Shown here in pieces: positions 35,621 through 45,289 of a DNA stretch of 64,000 nt (position 1 is the first letter of the stretch; every line of letters starts with the position of its first letter). Location of the stretch: the NCBI RefSeq assembly GCF_000737695.1, contig NZ_JPRM01000005.1:53941-117940 (forward strand). Direction: 5' to 3'. A program made the position numbers and the translations under genes. The notes beneath the pieces were generated by a model. The model saw only the letters and a list, made by a program, of their open reading frames with translations, made no database searches and was not told the origin of the DNA. The DNA is from Flavobacterium hydatis (GTDB lineage: Bacteria > Bacteroidota > Bacteroidia > Flavobacteriales > Flavobacteriaceae).

Positions 35621-38251
35621 TTATTTCACATAATCAATAGCTTTCGCTAAAGCTTCTGGAATTCCGTCAGCATTTTTTCCTCCAGCAGTTGCGAAGAAAG
35701 GTTGCCCTCCTCCTCCACCTTGGATGTATTTTCCTAACTCACGAACTACTTGTCCTGCATTTAGCTTTTTATCAGCAACTAATTCTTTAGAGATATAGCA
35801 AGTTAACATTGGTTTTCCTCCTTCGGCTGTAGCCAAAAGTAAAAATAAATTTGTCCCTAAATTCCCTAGTTCATAAACCAAATCTTTTGCTCCTTCTGGA
35901 GATAAATCGACTTGTTTTGCCAAGAATTGTACACCATTTATCTCTTGTAATTCTTTAGCTAAATCTCCTTTCATGTTTTTAGCTTTATCTTTTAATAAAG
36001 CTTCTAACTGTTTTTTAAGTTTAGCATTTTCATCTTGTAATGAAACAACTGCTTTTATAGGATCTTGTGCGTTTTTTAAAACTGCATTAATCTCTTTTAA
36101 TTTCTCGGCTTGGCTTGCAAAATATTCTTTTACTGCTCCCGAAGTTATTGCTTCGATACGACGTATTCCTGATGCAACTGCACCTTCGCTCACTATCTTG
36201 AAATACCAGATATCGGCTGTATTATTTACGTGAATTCCACCACATAATTCCATACTATCACCAAATTTAATAGCACGTACGTGATCACCATATTTCTCAC
36301 CAAACAAAGCCATTGCTCCTTCTTGAACGGCTTGCTCAAACGGTACACTTCTTCTTTCGATCAATGGTAATTGCTCTTGAATTCTTGCATTTACAAAATC
36401 CTCTACTTGTTGTAATTCTTCATCGGTTACTTTTGAGAAATGAGAAAAATCAAATCTTAAATGTTTCGGGCTTACCAATGATCCTTTTTGCTCTACGTGC
36501 GTTCCTAAAATAGAACGTAATGCCTGATGCATTAAGTGTGTAGCTGAGTGATTAGAAGCAGAGCTTTTTCTTGTACTTACATCTACAAATGCTTTAAAAG
36601 TCTCCGTTAGATTATTCGGAAGTTCTTTTGCAAAATGTATGATTACATTATTCTCTTTCTTAGTATCGATTATGTAAATTACATCTCCGTTACTAGCTTC
36701 AAAATATCCTTTATCTCCTACTTGTCCTCCACCTTCTGGATAAAAAGGCGTCATATTAAATACGATTTGATAGATTTCTCCATCTTTAGCACTTTCGACT
36801 TTACGGTAACGAGTAATTTTTACCATCGCTTCGGTACGGTCATATCCGATGAATTCTTCGTCTTCATCATCAATCAAAATTTGCCAATCTCCCGCTTTTA
36901 CTTTTGAAGCTGCACGAGAACGCTCTTTTTGTTTTTGTAATTCAGATTCGAAACCTGCTTCGTCTAATTTTAATCCTTTTTCTGAAAGTATTAAAGCTGT
37001 TAAATCGATAGGAAAACCATACGTATCATATAATTCGAATGCTTTTTTGCCCGAGATAACTTTATCTGTACTTGTTGTAATAATATTTTCTAGTAATACC
37101 AATCCTTGATCTAGTGTACGTAGGAAAGAATTTTCTTCTTCACGAATCACATTTGCGCAAAGTTCTTTTTGCGATTTAATTTCTGGAAACGAACCACCCA
37201 TTTGTGTACTTAGTGTTTCTACCAGTTTATAAATAAAAGGTTCTTTGGTATCTAAGAATGTAAATCCGTAACGTATAGCACGACGTAATATTCTACGTAT
37301 TACATAACCAGCTCCTGTGTTAGATGGCAATTGTCCATCAGCAATAGCAAATGCTACAGCACGAACGTGATCTGCAATTACACGAATCGCAATATTTACT
37401 TTATCCTCAGCTTCGTTAGTAGCTTTTATGTGATATTTTGTTTTTGTAATCGATTCTATTTCACGGATAATCGGCGTAAAAACATCAGTATCGTAGTTAG
37501 ACTGTACATTTTGTAAAACCATACATAAACGCTCAAATCCCATTCCGGTATCTACGTGTTGTGCTGGTAATTTTTCAAGAGAACCATCAGCTTTACGGTT
37601 GAATTCCATGAATACGTTATTCCAGATTTCTACTACGTGCGGGTGATCATTGTTTACAAGGTCTTTTCCTGGAACTAATGCTTTTTCTTCAGCAGAACGA
37701 ATATCTACGTGAATTTCAGAACATGGTCCGCATGGTCCCTGATCTCCCATTTCCCAGAAATTATCTTTTTTGTTTCCAAGTAAGATTCTGTCTTCAGAAA
37801 TTAGTGTTTTCCAGATATCGTATGCTTCTTGATCAAAAGGTACATTCTCTTCTTCACTTCCTTCAAAAACGGTTACGTAAAGAATGTCTTTATCTATTTT
37901 ATAAACTTCGGTTAATAATTCCCAAGCCCAATTAATTGCTTCTTTCTTAAAGTAATCTCCAAAAGACCAGTTTCCTAGCATTTCGAACATGGTATGATGA
38001 TAGGTATCGATACCTACTTCTTCTAGATCGTTATGTTTTCCTGAAACACGAAGACATTTTTGCGTGTCGGCTATTCTAGGACTTTTTGGTGTTCCGTTCC
38101 CTAAAAAATATTCTTTAAACTGGGCCATTCCCGAGTTATTGAACATAAGGGTTGGATCGTCTTTAAGGACAATTGGAGCAGATGGAACAATTAAATGCCC
38201 TTTGCTCTGAAAAAAATCTAAAAATTGCTTACGTACGTCTTGTGATTTCAT
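35621..38251 (-). CDS. alaS: Alanine-tRNA ligase
   Basis: An 876-residue synthetase of standard length and domain order. The class II catalytic core is at the N-terminus ([51 protein letters not shown]). The editing domain carries [14 protein letters not shown] (HxxxH) and [11 protein letters not shown] (Cys and His), the zinc site that removes mischarged Ser/Gly. The C-terminal C-Ala domain ends with [14 protein letters not shown]. It charges tRNA-Ala in the cytoplasm. Transcribed divergently from the M23 peptidase gene across a 339-nt gap that contains a REP-like element. Confidence 0.98.
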   Translation of the reverse strand: MKSQDVRKQFLDFFQSKGHLIVPSAPIVLKDDPTLMFNNSGMAQFKEYFLGNGTPKSPRIADTQKCLRVSGKHNDLEEVGIDTYHHTMFEMLGNWSFGDYFKKEAINWAWELLTEVYKIDKDILYVTVFEGSEEENVPFDQEAYDIWKTLISEDRILLGNKKDNFWEMGDQGPCGPCSEIHVDIRSAEEKALVPGKDLVNNDHPHVVEIWNNVFMEFNRKADGSLEKLPAQHVDTGMGFERLCMVLQNVQSNYDTDVFTPIIREIESITKTKYHIKATNEAEDKVNIAIRVIADHVRAVAFAIADGQLPSNTGAGYVIRRILRRAIRYGFTFLDTKEPFIYKLVETLSTQMGGSFPEIKSQKELCANVIREEENSFLRTLDQGLVLLENIITTSTDKVISGKKAFELYDTYGFPIDLTALILSEKGLKLDEAGFESELQKQKERSRAASKVKAGDWQILIDDEDEEFIGYDRTEAMVKITRYRKVESAKDGEIYQIVFNMTPFYPEGGGQVGDKGYFEASNGDVIYIIDTKKENNVIIHFAKELPNNLTETFKAFVDVSTRKSSASNHSATHLMHQALRSILGTHVEQKGSLVSPKHLRFDFSHFSKVTDEELQQVEDFVNARIQEQLPLIERRSVPFEQAVQEGAMALFGEKYGDHVRAIKFGDSMELCGGIHVNNTADIWYFKIVSEGAVASGIRRIEAITSGAVKEYFASQAEKLKEINAVLKNAQDPIKAVVSLQDENAKLKKQLEALLKDKAKNMKGDLAKELQEINGVQFLAKQVDLSPEGAKDLVYELGNLGTNLFLLLATAEGGKPMLTCYISKELVADKKLNAGQVVRELGKYIQGGGGGQPFFATAGGKNADGIPEALAKAIDYVK

Positions 38252-38340
38252 TTTTGTTAGTTTAATCTATAATTTGTTGAATCGTTGAATTGTTTTTAGT
38301 TCTTTATCGAATAACCGATTAAACAATTAACCAAATCAAC

Positions 38341-38455
38341 TTTTGCCCCGGATAGTAGTGAAAAGCTTCGAGATTTATAAATCTATTTTTTATTGAGTGG
38401 GCAGAGCGACCGAAGGAAGCTCCTGCTAGCTCATTATAAAAAAAGTTTTATAAAC
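38341..38455. repeat. REP-like dispersed element, copy 3
   Basis: On the minus strand: GAGCTAGCAGGAGCTTCCTT at one end and TTTTCACTACTATCCGGGGC at the other, with a different, non-homologous centre (GGTCGCTCTGCCCACTCAAT). Between alaS and the M23 peptidase gene; the rest of the gap is AT-rich and contains the -7 box TAAATTTG (38537-38544). Confidence 0.6.
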
Positions 38456-38590
38456 GAGAACTTGAAACGAATAACCGGATTGGGCACATTATTATATTTA
38501 TTATTGAAAAAAGGGTAGAACAACTGAAACATTTATTAAATTTGTTCCACTAACATTTTTACAGTGTGCAAAAATAGGGTATTTTAAAAT

Positions 38591-39568
38591 ATGGCGAAAG
38601 TAAAATATTATTACGATTCGGAAAATTTGGCCTACCGAAAAATAAAAACTAAAAAAAGGACTAAATTTGGCTTTATTGTCTTGTTTTTAGTAGCTTCTAC
38701 GTTATTTGGCTTTTTAGGTTTTGTTATTTTATTGAACACTCCTTACTTTGAAACTCCAAAAGACCGCTTACAAACTCGTGAAATTGAGAATTTGAAGTTG
38801 AATTATTCGATTTTAAATAAAAAAATGGATCAGATTGATGCTGTTGTTGAGAGTCTTGAGGAGCGTGACAATAATTTATACCGAGTTTATTTTAACAAAA
38901 AAGAAATTCCAGATTCAATACGTAAAGCTGGTTTTTCGAGAATTGAAAGATATAAAGCTTTAGAGGGCTACAATAATTCGCAATTGGTAATTAAAACGAC
39001 CAAAAGAATTGATGTACTTTCTAAGCAATTGGCAATACAATCGAGATCATTAGACGAAATTTTGAAACTGGCTAGTGCCAAAGAAGATTTATTATCGGCA
39101 ATTCCTGCCATTCAGCCAGTACAGAATGAAAATTTAAAACGTATGGTTTCTGGTTTTGGTTATAGAACGGATCCTTTTACCAAAGTACGTAAGATGCATG
39201 AAGGTATGGATTTTACGGCAAAAGTAGGAACTCCTGTTTATGCTACAGGCGATGGTGTTGTAGACAGGGCTGACAGTAATGCCTCTGGCTTTGGGAATCA
39301 TGTTGTAATTAGGCACGGTTTTGGTTACGAAACTTTATACGCCCATTTAAGCAAATACAACTGCCGAGCTGGACAAAGAGTGAAACGTGGTGATGTTATA
39401 GGTTATGTAGGAAGCACAGGAAGATCTGAAGGGCCTCATTGTCATTATGAAGTTCATAAAGATGGTAAAGTAGTAAACCCGCTTAATTTTTATTATGGAA
39501 ATATTTCGGCAGTGGAATATGTTGCTATTTCGCAATTAGCAAACCAAGAGAATCAATCATTAGATTAA
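38591..39568 (+). CDS. M23 family metallopeptidase
   Basis: A 325-residue membrane-anchored peptidoglycan hydrolase. One N-terminal membrane helix (about 27-49, FGFIVLFLVASTLFGFLGFV) is followed by a coiled-coil-like helical region (LQTREIENLKLNYSILNKKM, VVESLEERDNNLYRVY). The C-terminal LytM/M23 domain comes next: SGFGYRTDPFTKVRKMHEGM with the first zinc His and Asp (HEGMDF), GNHVVIRHGFGYETLYAHLS, and HCHYEVHKDGKVVNP with the HxH motif. It cleaves or regulates cleavage of cell-wall cross-links. All four zinc-site landmarks are present, so it is probably active. The TAAATTTG box lies 47 nt upstream of the ATG. Confidence 0.93.
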   Translation: MAKVKYYYDSENLAYRKIKTKKRTKFGFIVLFLVASTLFGFLGFVILLNTPYFETPKDRLQTREIENLKLNYSILNKKMDQIDAVVESLEERDNNLYRVYFNKKEIPDSIRKAGFSRIERYKALEGYNNSQLVIKTTKRIDVLSKQLAIQSRSLDEILKLASAKEDLLSAIPAIQPVQNENLKRMVSGFGYRTDPFTKVRKMHEGMDFTAKVGTPVYATGDGVVDRADSNASGFGNHVVIRHGFGYETLYAHLSKYNCRAGQRVKRGDVIGYVGSTGRSEGPHCHYEVHKDGKVVNPLNFYYGNISAVEYVAISQLANQENQSLD

Positions 39569-39655
39569 GATACTTAAAAAAGTATTCAGTAACAGTATTT
39601 AATACTAACGAATACCTTAAATTAGTTATCATAAATATACAACTAGAAAGACAAT

Positions 39656-39988
39656 ATGCATATTGAGTTACAACCTGATAAACGATATTATAGTATTGGC
39701 GAAATCGCCAAAGCATTTCATGTGAATGCTTCTTTGATACGATTTTGGGATGGGGAATTTGATATTCTTAAGCCCAAAAAAAATGCTAAGGGTAATAGAA
39801 TGTTTACACCCGAGGATGTCAAAAATTTACAATTAATTTTCCACTTAGTAAAAGAACGCGGTTTTACGCTGGAAGGAGCCAAAATTCACCTGAAGGAAGG
39901 CCAAAAGAAAACTTTAGATAAATTCGAAATAATACGTAAATTAGAGACGATAAAAACACAATTGACCGAAATTAAAAACGAATTGTAA
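39656..39988 (+). CDS. MerR family transcriptional regulator
   Basis: A 110-residue protein with the MerR winged helix at the N-terminus (KRYYSIGEIAKAFHVNASLI, RFWDGEFDILKPKKNAKGNR, MFTPEDVKNLQLIFHLVKER), then a dimerising coiled coil (FEIIRKLETIKTQLTEIKNEL). There is no C-terminal ligand or metal domain and no conserved Cys, so it is a short MerR-type regulator whose signal is unclear. It lies between the M23 peptidase gene (87 nt) and lemA (32 nt) on the same strand and might control either. In Bacteroidota this MerR next to M23 and alaS is a recurrent arrangement, as far as I recall. Confidence 0.9.
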   Translation: MHIELQPDKRYYSIGEIAKAFHVNASLIRFWDGEFDILKPKKNAKGNRMFTPEDVKNLQLIFHLVKERGFTLEGAKIHLKEGQKKTLDKFEIIRKLETIKTQLTEIKNEL

Positions 39989-40020
39989 AAACAAATCAAT
40001 AAACTTAAATTAAAGCAAAT

Positions 40021-40602
40021 ATGAAAAAATGGTTAATCCCCGTAGGAATTATTGTTGTACTAATCGCTATTATAGCTTTTTGGTCAATTGGAATTAAAAA
40101 TACTGGTTTAAAATATAACCAGGCAGTAAACAAAGAATGGGGAAATGTAAACACAGCTTACCAACGTCGTAATGACCTTATCGGAAACTTAGTGAATACA
40201 GTAAAAGGAGCTGCAGATTTTGAAAAATCTACATTAACAGCAGTTATTGAGGCTCGTGCAAAAGCAACTGCAGTAACAATAGATCCAAGTAATGTTACTC
40301 CAGAACAATTGGCTCAATTTAACCAAGCACAAAGCGGTGTATCTTCATCTTTATCTAGATTATTAGTTTCGGTTGAGCAATACCCAACGCTTAAAGCAAA
40401 TGAAAACTTCTTAAAATTACAAGACGAATTGGCTAGTACAGAAAATCAAATTCTTACTGCTAGAACTCGTTTTAACGAAGCTGTTCAGGAATACAATGGT
40501 TACATATTATCTATCCCTAACAAATGGTTCTTAGACTATAAAGAAAAACCATATTTTGAAGCTGTTGCTGGAGCTGATAAACCTGTAGAAGTAAAATTCT
40601 AA
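40021..40602 (+). CDS. LemA family protein
   Basis: A 193-residue protein with an N-terminal membrane helix (about 4-24, WLIPVGIIVVLIAIIAFWSIG) and a helical-bundle body: KYNQAVNKEWGNVNTAYQRR, NDLIGNLVNTVKGAADFEKS, VSVEQYPTLKANENFLKLQD and ARTRFNEAVQEYNGYILSIP. This pattern is diagnostic of LemA. Its role is not well defined; members are membrane-anchored with a periplasmic or extracellular helical domain. It starts a three-gene operon with two TPM-domain proteins, the most common LemA neighbourhood in Bacteroidota. Confidence 0.95.
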   Translation: MKKWLIPVGIIVVLIAIIAFWSIGIKNTGLKYNQAVNKEWGNVNTAYQRRNDLIGNLVNTVKGAADFEKSTLTAVIEARAKATAVTIDPSNVTPEQLAQFNQAQSGVSSSLSRLLVSVEQYPTLKANENFLKLQDELASTENQILTARTRFNEAVQEYNGYILSIPNKWFLDYKEKPYFEAVAGADKPVEVKF

Positions 40603-40678
40603 AAAAATTGATAAACGATTTTTGATAGCAATAATGCTAAATTTAAAATCATTATTATTCATCTAAAAACTAATTTCA

Positions 40679-41116
40679 ATGTCAAAAGTAGAAGATTTTT
40701 TAACCAAGGAAGAAGAAGAAGCAGTTGTTGAAGCTATTCGTGTGGCCGAAAAAAATACTTCTGGCGAGATTAGAGTTCATATAGAAAAATCAACTTCTAA
40801 AGCCCATTTTGATAGGGCTTTAGAAGTTTTTCATGAATTAAAAATGGACGAAACACAACTTAAAAATGGTGTTTTAGTTTATGTTGCTGTAGATGATAAA
40901 AAATTTGTTATTTGCGGAGACAAAGGAATAAATGATGTTGTACATCCTAACTTTTGGGATTCTACCAAAGAAGCAATGTCAGCACAGTTCAAACAACAAA
41001 ATTTTAAACAAGGACTTATTGATGGTATCTTGGTAGCGGGTGAACAATTGAAAAAATATTTTCCTTGGTCTGCTGACAATACTAACGAATTATCAAACGA
41101 AATCTCTAAAGGATAA
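40679..41116 (+). CDS. TPM-domain protein (soluble)
   Basis: A 145-residue protein made almost entirely of a TPM (YgcG-like) domain: KEEEEAVVEAIRVAEKNTSG, EIRVHIEKSTSKAHFDRALE, NGVLVYVAVDDKKFVICGDK and HPNFWDSTKEAMSAQFKQQN. There is no signal peptide and no membrane helix, so it is cytoplasmic or held by partners. It overlaps the next TPM gene by 1 nt (TAATG), a sign of translational coupling, and follows lemA. The operon probably encodes a membrane-associated complex; biochemical function not established. Confidence 0.92.
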   Translation: MSKVEDFLTKEEEEAVVEAIRVAEKNTSGEIRVHIEKSTSKAHFDRALEVFHELKMDETQLKNGVLVYVAVDDKKFVICGDKGINDVVHPNFWDSTKEAMSAQFKQQNFKQGLIDGILVAGEQLKKYFPWSADNTNELSNEISKG

Positions 41117-41916
41117 TGATTACACCCAAAATAAATACCTCGATTTTCCTAAAATTAATTGTTTGCTTGTTCTTTACCCAATTAGGTTTTGCTCAATTTA
41201 CAATTCCTGAAAAACCAAAGTTTCAGACTTCTGTATACGATTATGCAAATGTTTTAAGTCCTACAGAAAAAGCACAACTAGAAGAAAAACTAATTCGTTA
41301 CTCAGACTCGACTACTACCCAAATAGTTGTTATTACCATCGAAAGCCTTAAAGGCGAAGACATTGGTATATTAACTCCAAAATGGGGACAGGAATGGGGA
41401 ATTGGTGGAACTGCAAAAGACGATAATGGAGTTCTTATTTTATTGGCTAAAGCCGAAAGAAAAATATGGATATCACCTGGTTATGGTCTTGAAGACAAAT
41501 TAACTGCTGGTATTGGTGGAGAAATTACCCGAAATATTATTATCCCAGAATTTAAAGCCGGAAGCTATTATAAAGGTCTTGATAAAGGTACTGATGCTCT
41601 TTTTGACGTTTTTAAAGGAAAATACAAAGGAAGTCGAAAACAAGCTGAAGGGCAAGATTTTCCTTTTTTCATACTTATACTTATTGTAGGTCTTATCATA
41701 TTTCTTATGTCACGAAATAAAGGTGGCGGAAATTCAGGAAATAGCGGTGGTGGCGGCCCTAGCCTACTCGACGTAATCATTTTAAGCAATCTTGGCCGTA
41801 GCGGCGGAGGTGGTTTTGGTGGCTTTGGCGGTGGATCATCTGGCGGAGGTGGCGGTTTTGGTGGTGGCTTTGGCGGAGGAGGATTCTCTGGTGGAGGTTC
41901 TGGCGGAAGTTGGTAA
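41116..41916 (+). CDS. TPM-domain protein with Gly-rich tail (YgcG-like)
   Basis: A 266-residue protein with a signal peptide (about 1-26), a TPM domain at about 38-165 (VYDYANVLSPTEKAQLEEKL, TTQIVVITIESLKGEDIGIL, KDDNGVLILLAKAERKIWIS, PGYGLEDKLTAGIGGEI), a membrane helix (FFILILIVGLIIFLM) and an extremely Gly/Ser-rich C-terminus (GGGGFGGGFGGGGFSGGG). Proteins of this layout face the periplasm and are thought to be involved in membrane protein repair or phosphatase-like activity. The low-complexity tail is typical and not a sign of error. Last gene of the lemA-TPM-TPM operon. Confidence 0.93.
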   Translation: MITPKINTSIFLKLIVCLFFTQLGFAQFTIPEKPKFQTSVYDYANVLSPTEKAQLEEKLIRYSDSTTTQIVVITIESLKGEDIGILTPKWGQEWGIGGTAKDDNGVLILLAKAERKIWISPGYGLEDKLTAGIGGEITRNIIIPEFKAGSYYKGLDKGTDALFDVFKGKYKGSRKQAEGQDFPFFILILIVGLIIFLMSRNKGGGNSGNSGGGGPSLLDVIILSNLGRSGGGGFGGFGGGSSGGGGGFGGGFGGGGFSGGGSGGSW

Positions 41917-41991
41917 TTTTTAGTTTTCAATGACAGTTACGAGTCACAGTTTAAAAACTTATAATATATTTGCAATTCATAATTTATAATA

Positions 41992-42405
41992 ATGTTATCA
42001 CATAAAGCCAAATATGCTCTTAAAGCATTACTTTATTTAGCGGAGCAAGACGAAAATCACATTTCTAAAACTATAGAAATTGCTGAAGGCGCCAATATTC
42101 CTAAAAAGTTTTTAGAACAAATTTTACTTGATCTAAAAAGAGGGCATTTTGTGAGTAGTAAACAAGGAAAATACGGTGGTTATTATCTTATAAAATCTAA
42201 AAATGACATTACCCTAGCCGAAATTCATCGTCTTTTTGATGGTGCAATTGCGCTTTTGCCTTGTGCTTCTTTAAACTTTTACGAACCTTGCTCAGACTGC
42301 AAAACAGAGTCGGAATGCCACTTAAGACACGGTTTAATGCTTATTAGAGATAAAACTTTACAAGCGATGCAAGGGATTACAATAGCCTCATTAGTAGAAA
42401 AATAA
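41992..42405 (+). CDS. Rrf2 family transcriptional regulator
   Basis: A 137-residue winged-helix protein: MLSHKAKYALKALLYLAEQD, ISKTIEIAEGANIPKKFLEQ, ILLDLKRGHFVSSKQGKYGG and YYLIKSKNDITLAEIHRLFD. It has four Cys (91, 100, 103, 109) in LLPCASLNFYEPCSDCKTES-EC, similar to Rrf2 members that carry an Fe-S cluster or sense thiols; the exact ligand set is unclear. Just downstream are a perfect AAATTCTA-N9-TAGAATTT palindrome, a short ORF ending CMCMC and a TonB-dependent receptor. This suggests it controls uptake in response to cysteine or sulfur, or to Fe-S status. The start at 41992 is well placed after a TATATTTG box. Confidence 0.92.
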   Translation: MLSHKAKYALKALLYLAEQDENHISKTIEIAEGANIPKKFLEQILLDLKRGHFVSSKQGKYGGYYLIKSKNDITLAEIHRLFDGAIALLPCASLNFYEPCSDCKTESECHLRHGLMLIRDKTLQAMQGITIASLVEK

Positions 42406-42418
42406 AAAAATATATTCT

Positions 42419-42443
42419 AAATTCTATTAATTATGTAGAATTT
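42419..42443. promoter_or_regulatory. Palindromic operator, putative Rrf2 site 1
   Basis: AAATTCTA (42419-42426), nine bases, TAGAATTT (42436-42443): a perfect 8-bp inverted repeat, directly followed by the -7 box TATATTTG (42447-42454). Its placement over the promoter core fits a repressor or activator site for the adjacent Rrf2 protein. Confidence 0.7.
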
Positions 42444-42446
42444 ATA

Positions 42447-42454
42447 TATATTTG
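42447..42454 (+). promoter_or_regulatory. -7 box of the leader/TonB receptor unit
   Basis: TATATTTG matches TAnnTTTG and lies 36 nt before the leader ATG at 42491. Confidence 0.6.
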
Positions 42455-42490
42455 CCAAAAAATAAACACACACTAATTAAAACCAACCTT

Positions 42491-42604
42491 ATGAAACCAC
42501 TTAAAAGAATCCTTGTTATAAAGACAAGTCGGCTGCAGAGTAGCATTTCAAATTTAATTACAAAAAACAATAATAGTTCTATTTCGTGTATGTGTATGTG
42601 CTAG
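42491..42604 (+). CDS. Short leader-like peptide ending CMCMC (37 aa)
   Basis: A 37-codon ORF (ATG 42491, TAG 42602-42604). The start is MKPLKRILVIKTSRLQSSIS, the middle is Asn/Ser-rich, and the last five residues are Cys-Met-Cys-Met-Cys. It sits between an Rrf2-type operator and promoter and a TonB-dependent receptor gene that starts 49 nt later. A run of sulfur amino-acid codons at the very end of a short ORF resembles Cys-leader peptides known upstream of sulfur genes in other phyla, where ribosome stalling reports cysteine supply. No GC-rich terminator follows here, so if it regulates, the mechanism is more likely translational coupling or Rho-type control. It could also encode a metal-binding peptide. 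Confidence 0.65.
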   Translation: MKPLKRILVIKTSRLQSSISNLITKNNNSSISCMCMC

Positions 42605-42621
42605 TAAAAAAAATTTAATTT

Positions 42622-42646
42622 AAATTCTACTAATTACATATAATTA
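42622..42646. promoter_or_regulatory. Putative Rrf2 site 2, degenerate copy
   Basis: Matches operator 1 at 20 of 25 positions (AAATTCTA left arm perfect, right arm TATAATTA). It lies immediately before the receptor start at 42654, overlapping the ribosome-binding region. Confidence 0.45.
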
Positions 42647-42653
42647 ATATAAA

Positions 42654-45203
42654 ATGAAAAATTCTATAAAAAAAACACTTACAATACTATTCGTTTTAAC
42701 CTTCTCAATATCATTTGCACAAAACATTGAAGGCGTTGTTACAAACAATGAAAATATCCCGTTAGAAGCCGCTAATGTTATTATAAAAGGAACAACTTCT
42801 AATACAACTACAGATCAAAGCGGAAAATTTAGCATTGATTCTAAAGGAAAACTTCCACTAACACTCTTAGTTCAATATATAGGCTATAAAACTGCCGAAA
42901 TAGAAATTACTGCTCTACCAATAACAACTCCTCTACAAGTTACTCTTAACGAAGAAAATGCCCTTATAGAAGTGGTTGTTTCTTCAAGACGTAGAATAGA
43001 AAAAGTTCAGGATGTTCCTATCGCTATATCGGTTATAACTGGTAAACAAGCAGAACAAACTGGAGCTTTTAACGTGAATCGCATAAAAGAACTTGTTCCA
43101 TCAGTACAATTATATTCTTCAAATCCTAGAAATACTGGTATTAACATTCGTAGTCTGGGTTCTCCTTTTGGACTTACTAATGACGGAATTGATCCTGGTG
43201 TTGGTTTTTATGTAGATGGTGTTTATTATGCACGTCCAGCTGCAACAACATTAGATTTTATCGACGTAGAACAAATTGAGGTATTACGTGGACCTCAAGG
43301 GTCTTTGTTTGGTAAAAACACTACTTCTGGTGCATTTAACATTACTACTCGCAAACCAAGTTTTACTTCGGGTGCAGACTTTGAAGTGAGCTACGGAAAT
43401 TTTGCCTTCTTGCAAGCCAAAGCTTCGGTTACAGGAGCTTTAGGAAAAAAAATAGCTGGGCGTTTATCTTTCTCTGGTACACAACGTGATGGTTTAATCG
43501 ATAATATCGTAACAGGAAGAGCTACAAATACATTAAACAATCAAGGAATTAGAGGACAATTACTTTATACTCCATCAGAAAATACTAATATTATATTAGC
43601 AGCCGATATTACAACGCAACGTCCTGATGGATATGCTCAAGTTGTTGCGGGAGTTGCTCCTACTCAAAGAGCTGCTTATCGCCAGTTTGATGCGATCATT
43701 AAAGATTTAAACTATCAACTACCAAGTTTAAATGCATTTGACCGCAAAATAGATCAAGATACTCCATGGCGTTCTGGACAAGATTTAGGAGGTATATCTC
43801 TTAATGTTGACACAAAAATTGGAGGTGGTACACTTACTTCAACAACTGCATGGAGATTCTGGAATTGGGATCCATCAAATGATAGAGATTTTACAGGATT
43901 ACAAGTATTAGCTAAATCGCAAAACCCAACAAGACAAACACAAATTACACAAGAGGTGCGTTATGCAGGACAACTTACATCTAAAATAAGTGGTGTTGCA
44001 GGAGTGTTTTTTATCGACCAAACATCTAGAACAAATGGTACCGAAGAATCTGGTAATGCACAATGGAGATTCTCACAAAGCACTACTAGCCCATTATGGA
44101 AAACTCCAGGTCTTTTTGAAGGATATGGAATAAAAACCGATGCAAGAATCAGATCATCTAGTGCAGCCGTATTCGGTCAATTAGACTGGGCAGTAACGGA
44201 ACGCTTACATATATTACCAGGTTTACGTTATAACTTTGATAAAAAAGAAGCTGATTACACTCGTACAACATACGGAGGTCTTCAAACTACAGATCCAGCA
44301 TTACTTGCTTTGAAAAAATCTGTTTATAGCGACCAAGCTTTTACATCAGACACTGACAACACAGACTTTTCTGGAAATATAACTGTTACTTACAAAGCTT
44401 CGGACAAAATTAATGCTTACGCTACTTATGCAAAAAGTTATAAACCTGTTGGTGTAAACGTAGCTGGTCTTCCTACAGATGCTAAAGGACAGCCGTTACT
44501 TGATCTTGCGGTAATTAAACCAGAGAAAGTTAACCATTACGAAATAGGAATAAAAACATCTCCTTTTAGAAACTCAATATTCAACTTAGCATTCTTTAAT
44601 ACAGATATTAAAGATTTTCAGACAAATGTTCAGGCTGCAGAATTGGGTGTTAACCGTGGATATCTTGCCAATGCAGATAAAGTACGTGTACGTGGTGTAG
44701 AACTAGATGCTAGTTTTGTATTCAGCCAACACCTTACTGTAAATGCCGCTGCAACTTATACAGATGGTAAGTATGTGAAATTTACAAATGCACCACTTCC
44801 GCTAGAAGAAACAGGAGCTCCGATAGCGTTTAAAGATGTTTCTGGAACTGACTTACCAGGAGCTTCAAAATGGGCTGGATCTTTAGGAGGTGAACTTTCT
44901 GATAAAGCAAAATTCTTCGGAAATGCAGGTAAAATTTTCTTAGCGATAGATTCTTACGCTCGTTCTGAATTCTCATCAAGCCCTTCTGCTTCAAAATATT
45001 TAGTAGTTCCAGGTTATGCAATTTTTAATGCTCGTTTTGGTTTCCGTGCATCCGATGGTTTATCGGTTCACTTTTGGGGACGTAATATTTTAAACAAAGA
45101 TTACTATGAGCAATTATTACCTGCTGGTGGAAACACAGGACAGTATGCAGGAGTATTAGGCGACCAAAGAACTTACGGAGTTACCTTAAAGTATTCTTTA
45201 TAG
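42654..45203 (+). CDS. TonB-dependent receptor with carboxypeptidase-regulatory-like domain
   Basis: An 849-residue outer-membrane receptor. It has a signal peptide (1-22, ISFAQ), a carboxypeptidase-regulatory-like domain (about 24-105, IEGVVTNNENIPLEAANVII, YIGYKTAEIEI), a plug domain (about 115-235, RIEKVQDVPIAISVITGKQA, INIRSLGSP, IDVEQIEVLRGPQGSLFGKN) and a 22-strand barrel ending with QRTYGVTLKYSL. The plug TonB features (IEVLRGPQGSLFG) are intact. It has no SusD partner, so it is not a typical glycan importer; this form resembles receptors for small ligands such as siderophores, cofactors or sulfur compounds. An Rrf2 gene, operator and CMCMC leader ORF upstream point to sulfur- or cysteine-linked control. 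The substrate remains unknown. Confidence 0.93.
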   Translation: MKNSIKKTLTILFVLTFSISFAQNIEGVVTNNENIPLEAANVIIKGTTSNTTTDQSGKFSIDSKGKLPLTLLVQYIGYKTAEIEITALPITTPLQVTLNEENALIEVVVSSRRRIEKVQDVPIAISVITGKQAEQTGAFNVNRIKELVPSVQLYSSNPRNTGINIRSLGSPFGLTNDGIDPGVGFYVDGVYYARPAATTLDFIDVEQIEVLRGPQGSLFGKNTTSGAFNITTRKPSFTSGADFEVSYGNFAFLQAKASVTGALGKKIAGRLSFSGTQRDGLIDNIVTGRATNTLNNQGIRGQLLYTPSENTNIILAADITTQRPDGYAQVVAGVAPTQRAAYRQFDAIIKDLNYQLPSLNAFDRKIDQDTPWRSGQDLGGISLNVDTKIGGGTLTSTTAWRFWNWDPSNDRDFTGLQVLAKSQNPTRQTQITQEVRYAGQLTSKISGVAGVFFIDQTSRTNGTEESGNAQWRFSQSTTSPLWKTPGLFEGYGIKTDARIRSSSAAVFGQLDWAVTERLHILPGLRYNFDKKEADYTRTTYGGLQTTDPALLALKKSVYSDQAFTSDTDNTDFSGNITVTYKASDKINAYATYAKSYKPVGVNVAGLPTDAKGQPLLDLAVIKPEKVNHYEIGIKTSPFRNSIFNLAFFNTDIKDFQTNVQAAELGVNRGYLANADKVRVRGVELDASFVFSQHLTVNAAATYTDGKYVKFTNAPLPLEETGAPIAFKDVSGTDLPGASKWAGSLGGELSDKAKFFGNAGKIFLAIDSYARSEFSSSPSASKYLVVPGYAIFNARFGFRASDGLSVHFWGRNILNKDYYEQLLPAGGNTGQYAGVLGDQRTYGVTLKYSL

Positions 45204-45289
45204 ATTTTTATCCAACATAGATTAAACAACTATTAACTGGGATAAGTTTTAAATAACTTGTTCCAGTTTTTTTTATTTAAAATTATCTA

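Noticed and set aside
41568..41930. Long proline-rich open frame on the minus strand opposite the TPM gene
   Set aside because: It is the mirror of the Gly-rich tail (GGC/GGT codons read backwards as Pro). The plus-strand TPM domain is clearly the real gene.
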